A DNA stretch of 64,000 nt, taken from positions 1,984,001 to 2,048,000 of the forward strand of contig OX388314.1 in the NCBI GenBank assembly GCA_947579605.1, given 5' to 3'. Position 1 is the first letter of the stretch. Each line of letters opens with the position of its first letter. Under the pieces are notes generated by a model, which did no database searches, was not told the DNA's origin, and worked only from the letters and a program-made list of their open reading frames with translations. Below are positions 32,885 through 44,000 of the stretch, in pieces. Origin of the DNA: Athripsodes cinereus. Taxonomy: Eukaryota > Arthropoda > Insecta > Trichoptera > Leptoceridae. The translations under genes were made by a program, and so were the position numbers.

Positions 32885-33203
32885 CATACATACATACATA
32901 CCATCATGCCGCTTCCCTCGCGGGGTAGGCAGAAAGGATCGAGCGCCACTTCCTTCTATCCTTGCATACATCTTTCGCTTCCGTCACTTTCATACAATTC
33001 CTCATGCATGCTCTCCTGTTCAATGTGCTCAACACGTGACCGTCCTGTAGGATTTGATTTAAATGATCTTGCCATTTAATCCTCGGACGTCCACGTCTCC
33101 GAGCACCATTCCTCTCAGCCAAATATATCTTTTTAGTCATTCTGTCCTCATTCATTCTTTCAACGTGTCCAAACCATCTTAACTTATTTACATTCATCCT
33201 TGT
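32885..33203 (-). mobile_element. 5'-truncated family A LINE copy with 11-bp target duplication
   Basis: Encodes [20 protein letters not shown] through [14 protein letters not shown], nearly identical to the copy at 13118-13586. It ends in a (GTAT)n tail, seen reversed as CATACATACATACATACC. Perfect target duplications AAAATAAGTTA lie at 32874-32884 and 33204-33214, so the insert is 319 bp. It lies about 470 bp upstream of the BLCAP start codon. Confidence 0.88.
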
Positions 33204-33823
33204 AAAATAAGTTAATTGTTGATATTGATTTAATATTGCACTTGTAGGTATGATTGAACATAGACATACTAAAATAGACCTGCAATTCAGTACATTATTG
33301 CGGAATATTCGTGTTCCAACTTAACGCATTAATAATAACAATAATAATATAATACTGTCTCACTCTATATCATTAAGATGATAATGGTTATGCGCTGTCT
33401 AACAAACCGTCTTAACGGACGCTGGTTTAAAACTGGCTGTAAAATTTGATCGGCTGTAGCACCGATTTTTTCTTTGAATTACCTATCTAGTATATTTTTG
33501 TGATCGAAAGAGTTTCATACAAAAAGAAGATAGATGATTACTACTGAAATATATTTTATCAGTGGAGAGGCATTCATATTATTTCACTTCGGATAATCAT
33601 CGTCGTTCGTCGTCTTTGAATGACTGAAATTATGGTCAAGTTAGTATTTTTTTTTTAATTATTTTTGTTTTGTTATGTTGGCAATCTTTACCTCCAAATA
33701 ATTTTCTGTGACGTCATCCTTTAATGATCTATTTGGTAGTTCTCTGATTGGGAATTTAATCCGAAACCCATCCTTTTTGTATGCTTTTGTTCAATTAAGC
33801 CATCGGGTGGCAAACCGAAGGCT

Positions 33824-34450
33824 GCGAGATTTATCTATCTCTCCCGCGAGGTAGCTAGAGAGAACGGAGTGCCATATAGATCTATCCTTACATACTTTTT
33901 TCGCTTCTTCTACATTCATGCAATTTCTCATGCATGTACGTCAATTTCTTTTATTTAACATACGGGCGTCTTTAAAAATTTGATCCACGTGATCAAGCCG
34001 TGTGATTTACGGAAGCTCACGATTTCTTGCGAGATTTATCTATCTATCCTCGCGCTATATTCTAAGCGAGGTAGCTAGAGAGAACGTACATAGTGCCATA
34101 TAGATCTATCCTTACATACTTTTTTCGCTTCTTCTAAATTCATGCAATTTCACACGGGCGTCTTTAATAATTTGATCCACGTGATCAAGCCGTGTGATTT
34201 ATGGAAGCTCACGATTTCTTGTACTCCCCCTTTCAGATAAGTATACCCTTTTGGAAATCTTTTCCTCATCTATTCATTCCACATAATCAAACCATCGCAA
34301 CTTATTTACACGCATTCTGTCCACAAAACTTCTCTTTCACCCACTCATTCTTGTAATATCCTCATTCCTCACTTTATCACGCAATGTTTTATCAACCATT
34401 CGTCTCAGAGCGATTACATTTCCACTGCATTCATTCCATTTTCGTCCTTC
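33824..34450 (-). pseudogene. Family A LINE remnant with internal tandem duplication
   Basis: Reversed, it carries family A segments (the DHVDQI region, and the RRMVDKTLRDKVRNEDITRM stretch near 34340-34410). A unit of about 205 bp starting GCGAGATTTATCTATCT is present twice in tandem, at 33824-34028 and from 34029 to about 34225, with a few differences. It is noncoding. Confidence 0.65.
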
Positions 34451-34999
34451 TTCTGCAACGCCCATGTTTCGTTTACATACGTAAGTGACAGTACAAGGTA
34501 ATACATTCGACGCAATGTCACTGTTGATGATGAATCGAAGTGTATCGTTCACTCTAGAAGCTCCGAAATTTCCTCTGAAAACTTTAATGATAGCTCCATG
34601 TGTTGATTTTGTTCTGGAATAGCCGAGAAGAGGATTATAGTTTCAAATGTAAAAATAACTTTAATTTCAACTTATTTTTGTTCGTTTCGGGTGGTAATCG
34701 TTTGCATCCGTTATTATATCGTTCGTTCACACTTACAGCTTCGTCATAAATGATTATTCAAAATGATAAATGTGAACGCCACTATTAGGTAGGTACTTTT
34801 CAACAAGAAGTTTCTTGAGTGATGGTCATGATAAAAAATGAAATAAATAAAATGAATTCAGTGGAAAACTCAAAAAATCTAAAGTAGGTACCTTTTGTCC
34901 TCACAAAAAACAAAATATTAATTATTTATGGTTATAGTTTGAAATGTCAAGGTCACTCTAATAATATAATATGTCAAAATAACAAGTTGTCAAATTCAC

Positions 35000-35062
35000 A
35001 TGGCCGATGGTTCGCGAGCGGAATTTGATGAGTCGTCAGATGATACAGTAAAAAGTAAATAA
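35000..35062 (+). CDS. Candidate first coding exon or very short ORF
   Basis: ATG in CACATGG context opens MADGSRAEFDESSDDTVK before TAA at 35060. A good donor, GTAAAT, overlaps the end (AAAA|GTAAAT at 35054). The acidic/serine composition and GC-richer codons stand out from the AT-rich surroundings and look like a genuine N terminus. I found no downstream exon and do not recognise the protein. It could equally be an upstream ORF or chance. Confidence 0.25.
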   Translation: MADGSRAEFDESSDDTVKSK

Positions 35063-35961
35063 CAAACTTAGAAATAATTATTTATAATTAAAATATAATA
35101 TAGTGATTAGCTTCCATGTATATGTTACTCTCTTTGACCATTACTTGTTCAACAGTTACACCACGTAAAAAAGTCAAACGCCAACTCACTATTATTACAG
35201 TATTGTATTTATTTGTCTTTCGTTAGCAATGAATTTGTTTTTAATTTATATAACATTTTGATAATAATATTGCATCAGCATAATGATAACAACATAATAA
35301 AGTGATTATAATTATCTTAATATGAATAATCTATAAGATGAAGTGTACAACTGTTCAATATTATTTGTTGATATTAATCATCTTTCAAACATTGCTCGTC
35401 TGTGTTGATAATATGATGAATTTTTATTTATAATAATTAAAGGAAAACACAGCTGGCGTGTCAAGTGAATCTTGCACGTTTTATAATGGATATATTTGCA
35501 TTTGGCCTCCTTTTAGAATATCATGTAGAATAAATTCTTTATTGCAGTGTTTTAGTTTGCCACTCAATATTATTGTGATAAGACGATTGCTAATCATCCA
35601 TTTTAAATAATACTATTTGCGGTCCATGTTCTAAATTTAAAAAAAAATGTTTCTGGTTAAATTTTAATCAGTGTTGGTTTTTGTTATAGGTATTATTATG
35701 GTTTATTTTTCATATTGTCTGTGTTTTTTAAGCTGTGATTCATTCTTTACCAAGTATGAGTAATTTAAACTGTGTATATTTTTATCAACAATATGAGTAC
35801 ATGTTAATGAGTTTATGTTTTATTTTATTATTTGTGAATGATTACAGTTTTAAGGGGTTTTTTACATTTCTTCGTCATTGTGTATATTTTTGTTTACCAA
35901 ACAAAATTTGATCTTCTTAGGTACTTTTGGATTTTAGAATTTATTTTTCGTGTAATGAATT

Positions 35962-36312
35962 ACCATTACTACTATACCACTACGGCACAACCCACAAGTG
36001 GAGTAGTCAGCAAACTAACTGCACATAAACATGCTCTCCGTAAAAAATAAACATTCAGGATAGTTCTGGTTAGTTGTAAGATATTGCAATCTAGCAATAA
36101 ACTCACCTTCTGTGCATTGAATTGCATAACTGATAATTTATGATACTTTGTAATGATTGCTGTTGTAACCAATTTACAGTAAAGAATAAAAATAAATAAA
36201 TAAGTAGCAAGCCTCATCGCCGAATTCAAGATGTTGATTGTCTTGTATGTGAGGTTTTACAAACACCCACCTTTTGCAGGACACTCGAAAACTTACAGAA
36301 AAGAGTGGGGGA
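35962..36312 (-). mobile_element. SINE family B copy interrupted by a family C tail
   Basis: The 3' part of family B (reversed: CCCACAAGTGGAGTAGTCAG) is at 35962-36060. The 5' part (AGCCTCATCGCCGAATTCAA to GGACACTCGAAAACTTACAG) is at 36208-36312. A family C tail in the opposite orientation sits between them. Confidence 0.65.
36069..36203 (+). mobile_element. LINE/SINE 3' tail, family C, nested in SINE B
   Basis: GTTAGTTGTAAGATATTGCA, then GCAATAAACTCACCTTCTGT, ending AATAAAAATAAATAAATAAG. It is inserted into SINE B. Confidence 0.6.
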
Positions 36313-36577
36313 CCTTTTTTAATAACATTTTTGGTATAAATAAACATAAATATCATTGGTTTGGTGTACTGTGAAAGAATGTTGTCCAAGCTGTGGGAGA
36401 ATTTGATAGGCAATAAATATTGCAGGTTTAAAAGTTATTTTACAACATTTTCATGAATATAATTTGCGTAAAACTATGCAAAAGGCATTCAAATTGCTTA
36501 CATCCTGTTAATTGAATAGTACATGTCATACAATTATTACATTCAAATAAATATTATGTAACTAATAACTAATAATA

Positions 36578-36720
36578 TATTTATTTATTTATTATTACAA
36601 TATACGGCGTGAGCCTTTTACATGTATAAAATATAATTATAGAAAATGCATGACAGACAGTACGTTCAAACAAGACAAGGAGAAACTATGAAAAAAAGGA
36701 CAATACACAATAAAAAAAAA
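36578..36720 (-). mobile_element. LINE/SINE 3' tail, family H
   Basis: ATATTTATTTATTTATTATT, then ATACGGCGTGAGCCTTTTAC, is the reversed family H end. Its upper limit is not clear. Confidence 0.45.
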
Positions 36721-37280
36721 ACATTATGATAAATATAATACTTATAAACCATTCAATAAAACTTGTTAAAAATTGATTGATAAAAGACAGAACTAGCAAT
36801 AAATCATCGAAATTGGGAAATTCAACATAAGATTTAAGATTATTAAAATATACAATTATAAAATATTTAACAACACAAACAAATAATCAGTACAGATACA
36901 GATCAATAAACAATGAATTATGAATTTAAGACATATTAACAAGAAGAAATTAATAAAAAATAGAAATAATGTAATAAAACATAATAAGCAGGTAGTCAAT
37001 GTAAATAGGTTAAAATAGGCAAACAGATAATTAATTAATATAAAAAATCACCTCATATATACCATATTCATGACAAGAAATTAAAATATTTATGTGAAAA
37101 TTTTAATAGGTAGATATATGTTTTTGATTAAACAGATAAAATCTACGTCATTCTGGTCACTTAGTTTTAAGGTATAATAACATTATCAAACATGTAATAA
37201 ATATTCCAGAAAATCATTGGTGTTTTATAAGAGAGACAAATGAACCAGTTTGGCAAAATCAATTTGTTAAAAAATAATTA

Positions 37281-37532
37281 TCCCGTGGAGCACCCTGTAA
37301 AAAATTGATCTCTCACTCTTCTCTGTAAGTTTTCGAGTGTCCTGTAAACGGCAGGTGATCGAAAAAATTAAGACATTTTACATCTTAAATTCAGCGATAA
37401 GGTTTGCCACGCATTCTGAATGTCTTGATTTTATATTGGCACGGAGAGGACAGCTTGCATGTAAAATTATATGCAGCTGGTCTGCTGGCTACCCCACTTG
37501 TGAGATATGCCGTGATGGTATAGTAGTAGTAT
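37281..37532 (+). mobile_element. SINE family B, near full length
   Basis: The copy runs from CCCGTGGAGCACCCTG to the tail (TAG)n. Core segments are TAAGTTTTCGAGTGTCCTGT, GGTTTGCCACGCATTCTGAA, GCACGGAGAGGACAGCTTGC and GGCTACCCCACTTGTGAGAT. It lies just upstream of MFSD12. Confidence 0.7.
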
Positions 37533-38060
37533 TTGTAAAAAAAAAATATTTTGTAAAATAAATGTATTTTTAGAACCTGATCAATTTTCTAAAAATGTTT
37601 TATTCACTTTTCTTACAAAGCACTCTCAATATCATATTTGCGTGTCAGAATTTTGTAAGAAATTCAAGCGTGCAAAATGCAAAAATGTAACACGTTAATT
37701 CTTTGAATTACAATAAATTAAATTAGTACTTGATGAGTATGCATATCAGTCATTATTTGTTGTTAATTTAATGGGCGTCTTTACTGTCATTGATATTTTG
37801 TACAAATTATGTTTCAGTGACCAATGAAAATCGACACGTTCCCAGAAATATGTTGTTGCATAACTCTGTCCAGTGATTAATGAATAAAGTGAGTAATTGT
37901 ATTATTTTATTGAAAGAGTAACAGTGAAATACAGTATTGTGGATATACATTTGTTTATCATAATGTGTTTATAATACGTGTACAACTCAGTGAAATGTTT
38001 CATTCGTGGTGATAATATAATATTTATTAAAAATATTTAAATTATTTAAAATAGTTTGCG

Positions 38061-41000
38061 ATGGAAGTCGTAGAAGAATTGAATCTTCGTGTCCGTTTTG
38101 CATACAGTGTCGGTCATGTGCTCAACGATGTCTTCGCTTCGATGTGGTTCAGTTATCTCCTGATTTATTTCCAAGTGGTTCTCAATGCGGGTCCGATACG
38201 AGCTGGAGTTCTTATGTTTATTGGACAAATAGCCGATGCGCTGGCTACACCATTTGTCGGATATCATTCGGATACTTCACCACCTTCTAAATATGGACGA
38301 AGAAAATCATGGCATCTCTTTGGTAATTATTTGCTTTTTATAAAAATATATTTATTTTACTGTAACATCTCCCATTAGAAGAATTATTAGTTGTCAGTTG
38401 AACATCTGATAATTGAAACTTATTCCATTCCGGTGATCACACAAGTAATTTTTTTTTTATTACTGTTTAAGATTGATTATCATTCCTGTTTTTGAAAATT
38501 CATGTTTTTTTTGTGGGTCTGTTCAATAAAAGGTTCCCATAGACACTTAAAATTCTGAAAAATATTGTCCGACCTGATGTGAATTCCTGGTGATTTTTTT
38601 TGTTATGTGTACGAGGCATGTTTTTTAAGTAAGTACCGTTTTGGAATTAAAAAAAGACGTGCAAAGATGTCGCAATAATTTTATTTTTACATGAAAGCCT
38701 GTACCTTAATCTACTTTTCTACATAATTTCCGTGAATATTGAGGCACTTGTCATAACGTGGCACCAGTTTTTGAATACCCTCCTCATAAAATTCTGCCGC
38801 CTGACTTGTTAACCACTGTATCACAACTGTTTCGACTTCGTTATCGTCTTGAAGACGCTGACCACCCAGGTGTTTCTTCAAGTGCAGGAACGAATTGTAG
38901 TCGCTGGCCGCCAGATCAGGGCTATATGGAGGATGATCTAGAGTTTCCCATTTAAAAGATTTGATGAGATCTTTGGTCCGATTAGCCACATTTGTGCGGC
39001 CTTCATCATGCACATTTGTGCGGCCATCTTTAAATGCTCTCACCCATTTCCTTACCATTCCATCACTCATAATGTTTTGTCCGTAAACTTCACAGATCTC
39101 ACGATGAATATCGATCGGTTTTACGCCTTTAGCACTAGGAAATCGTATAACAGCCCGTACTTCACAATCGGCGGGACTCACGATTGTGGGAGGTATCTTA
39201 AACACTCATTAAACAACGTATACAATGAAGAATCAGACTGTAATGGCGTCAGTGCGTAGACAAGAGATGTAGGTAACCAGCGCGCATACGCGGAACGCCG
39301 ACCGTAGCGCTGCGGCGGCAGAATCGCAAAACGGTACTTACTTAAAAAACATGCCTCGTATTTTGTTTTGATATGACGTGGTCAGATGGAAGAAATCACT
39401 AAAAATAGCCACTGCATATCATCACTTTTTTTATGTTAATTGATTTGTTGATTTTGTTATGTAAATGATATGATGTGTTAAAAGAATAAAATAAATATAT
39501 AATTTCAGGAAGCATCTGTGTGGCTCTCTCATTTCCATTCATCTTCTCTCCATGTGTGGGATGTGCTCATACAAGTATGGACGCACAGATGGTGTACTAT
39601 TCAGCCTTCATAGTCATCTTCCAGATCGGCTGGGCCAGTGTGCAAGTGTCTCATCTTGCTCTCATTCCAGAATTATCACATGATCGACATCACAGAACTC
39701 AGCTCACGGCTCTTCGGTAAGTAACCTATTAACTTCACCCACATTATTAAAAGCTCACCCTACATTACTACTAATTTCACCCGTATTATTATTAATAGCT
39801 TTAACCATATTACTACCAGCTTCACCCATATTGCAACTAGCTTCACCCATATTGCAACTAGCTTCACCCATGTCTTTACCTTTTCAAACACCTTCCTTTT
39901 GGTTATTCTGTTTTCAATAAAATAATTAAGAATATTTTTTTCAGATATACATTCACTGTTCTTTCAAATGTTGGCGTATATTTGGTGACATGGTTGGTGC
40001 TTCACATATCTAAGGATGCCACAAATCAGGTAAATTTTTGATTTCAAATAATTTTTTGGTTCATTAGAACAGATGCATGCAAATTGTTCATCAATAAATT
40101 ATTTATTAGAGGGTAGGTAGAGAAGACTGAAATCAAAATATTCTGAACATTTTGTGAAGAAGATTATTTTTCTTACTATAATTATATATCATGGGTTTGT
40201 TGGAATATATCAATTACAAAAGATGTACAAGATACATCTATTCATTATTATATAATTTTATTTTGTGGAATAATCACTATTTCATTATTAATTTTATTCA
40301 CTTATTAATTCAATAGTTTTGGTGTGTACTCTATGGAAATCTATTTTTAATACGAAACAAAATGTAATAACGCACAGTTTCTGTATTTATTATTATTCTC
40401 TTTAAAGTTACTTTGCACATCATTACAGCTTTTAGCCAATGCGATGTGCAAAGAGATATAACCTATTATAGTTACACAATATTTTTCCCGTGGAGCACCC
40501 GGTAAAGAATTGTCTCCCACTCTTCTCCATAAGTTTTCGGGTGTCCTGTAAAAGGCAGGTGTTCGAAAAAATAAGACATTTTACATCTTAAATTCGGCGA
40601 TGAGGTTTGCCACCCATCCTGAATGTCTTAATTTTATATTGGCACGGAGAAGACAGCTTGCATGTTTTATATGCAGCTGGTCTGCTGGCTACCCCACTTG
40701 TGGGATATGCCGTGATGGTATAGTAGTAGTAGTATATTTACAATACTCAAAAACAACAAAATAAAAGCAAATAAAATACATATACACACACACACACACA
40801 TGTATACACACAAAAAAATCAAATAACAAACACACAAAAGATGTACAAAAAATGTACCAAATGTATATATTTTTTGTTTGGCGATATTGCAGATTGGCCC
40901 CGAAGATGTCGGTAAATTCCAGCATGTGGTGTGGGTAGGCCTGGGAGTAGGAGGGGTCTGTACACTTGTCTTCCACTGTTTCCTAGCGGAGCCATCAAAT

Positions 41001-44000
41001 CCTCCTCTACCTCCAGGACATATGCACAAAGTCACGCATTCTACCATATTTAAGAAAATGGCATTTTATCAGGTATTTTTTCTCACTTAATTTGATATAA
41101 CCGTTGTCTGTAATTTTATAGATTTTTTCCCCTTATTCTAAAGGTTTTCTCGTACATAAACTGTTAGACAAAGGAGTTAGTAAGGTCTCACAATGTAAGA
41201 GAAAAAGCTAGAAATTATAATAAGAAATTGGAAGAGAATCAACAATATTAAAAAGACCAAAATATACCAACTGACACATAGGTTTCTTGATGACAGCACT
41301 TTTTTTGATCATTTTAGTCAAGGGTGGCCAACCCGCGGCCCGTTCGGTGTCTACGTGCGGCCCGCAAAGCATATGCACACTTTTTTTAACAATAGTCGGT
41401 ACAAGTATTCGTTTCTTTTTTGAAAGAGGTATTCGAGAAAATATTCTTAAAAAACGAGGAGTTTTGATACATTTCAAATTCCTATACCATTTTGAATATT
41501 TGGTGATGAGGGGGTAGAAATTTTAAGGTGAAGTAAAATTATTAAATGTTCCATATAAGGAGTATGCTGATGTACGGCCCAGTAGGAAATCTCATTTCTA
41601 AAATTTGGTTCAGCTGCTGAAAAGTTGGCCACCCATCTAAGTATTATAAGTTATGTATGCTCCTGAGAGTCCTTGGCAAAGAATAGGTATTCCACTCTTT
41701 TTTTTAAGTTTTAGGGCATCCTTAAAATATAGATGCCGTCTATTTGTAAAATATCCCGTGTAAAGCACTTAATATTGTCAATTCAGCATTGAGGTATGCC
41801 ACCCATTCGAGTATCTTGAACATTTATTGGCATATATAGAGTGATATGGATATTTCATACATGAAATTAGTCTGCTGGCTACCCCACTTGTGGGAAATGC
41901 TGTGTAAGGTACAAATGAATGAAATTATTATAATCGGACATCCTCATTACATGATTTAGCCAGGACCATCATGTATATTGTTTTTATTTTATTCTTTTTG
42001 TTCAGAAGAATTAAGTTTTTTTTTAAAATTGTTTATAGACTTTTATCATTATGTTTATTTATTCATTTTTATTCATATAATTTTATAGAAAAATGCATTA
42101 AAACAAGATATTATCAATATACAGAGGTCGAGCTTATCGCAGAGACGCAATCTCTTCCAACTAACCCAAAATACTATGCTATAATTCACCCTTCAATATT
42201 CCTCTTGTGCACACGGGGCTATTGATATTAATATCATATTTTTTATTTGTAGGTTGCCTTGGTTTACATGTGCACCAGACTTTGTGTGAATTTGAGTCAA
42301 TCACTTCTCCCACTTTACCTCCACATGACTCTACAACTCCCTGGAACAGCATTAGCCACAGTGCCTTTGAGTTGCTTCCTGTCGTCTCTTCTCGGTTCCT
42401 TTATTGTCCACTCCATCACACGAGTCTCTGGGAGACGTCTAGCATATGCTATGGGTGCTCTACCTATCATAGGTTCCTGTTTTTGGATCTTCTTCGGGAG
42501 CGGAGATGTTTTTAAGACATATGAGATTTACGTCATTGCAGTATTACTGGGTAATTAATTATTTGCTTTCTTTCATCACAATCATAATCTTTAATTTATG
42601 TTAATTGCTTAATTATGGTAAATTTATATTTGCTTTCATTTGTCACTATTTTGATAAAAGAAACGTCTCGTGGTAAATAAAAAACTTCAATAATGTGTGA
42701 CACAGTTTTTTCAAAGAATGATAAGATAACACTATGTATCCACTACACATATTAAATATTCTTATGTCTCAATAAAGCCGCATTATTTATTTTTTAAAAG
42801 GGTAATATTGTTTGTTTTTACTAAAAAATGTAGTTGGGTGCAAATGTAGATTTGAAGAATCGACATGGCATTCTATTCTCTCTGCCTACCACCACAAAAA
42901 ATGTGGTATAAAGAGATCAAAAATGTGATAATTCAATTGAATAAAACACATTTATTATTGTTTAAAAAATGAGGGACCACAGACTCCATGTTGATAAGTT
43001 TATTTTTGAAAAAAAAATATTCTTCATTCGCAGATACTTTTTTAGTGGACAGACATCTCGCATGGTGTTTCCTAATTTTATTTCATTTTTATTTTAGGAG
43101 GTGGAGGCGCTATCATTCTTGTGACATCACTAGGACTTACAGCAGATCTAATCGGATCAGCAACACACACATCAGCATTCGTATATGGAGCCATGAGCTT
43201 CACTGACAAGCTAGCAAATGGTCTGGCTGTTGTCCTCATACAGAGATTGTCTGTTGACATAGACGGAGTGACTTTCTATCGCTGGGCTCTGACTTTGGGA
43301 TGTGGGGCATCGGCTCTGCTTGCTACCCTCACGTTGCTCTTGCCTCTACCAGGTGGGGTTGTGAATATTTTTAAGAAAATTACGGCATGTAACCTTCGTA
43401 GATTTACTCAAATCAAAAATGTTTGACCCATATAATTTTTCAGCTGGTTTAAGTTTAACACATTCATTGTCAATAATACAGGTCTGTGGTCGGCAGAGAC
43501 AGGATTATTTTGCATATGCATGTGCATATTTTCACTATTTTTATAACTTTTGGAATATAATATATTGTCTATTTTTATAGGTTTCTGTATCTTTTAATAA
43601 TATTTGCATATTTATTCCATTTTTGATATTTGAAAAATTATCAAGCGTACTGAATAAGTTAATAAAAATAAAAAATTATTTCGATTTTCTGCCCACATTT
43701 TAAAACACGATTTTCACATTTTAATTTTATTTGAATTTCTGTATTTATTTGTTACATGAATTTAAAATACGCTATCACGATTTCAGTGTACAATAAACAG
43801 AAGTTCAAGTAATTTTTTTTTAAATGTCTAGAAATTTTAGCTTTTACAGCTTTTTATGTTGCATATAATCCAATTTCTTGTTATAAAATATGTGTTATGT
43901 TTTTTTCTTGTATTGCTAGTGAGAAATATGTTATCTTCGAATATTATTTAAAATGATCACAAATTATTAATCTATGAACAAAAGAATGAACTATGAACAT

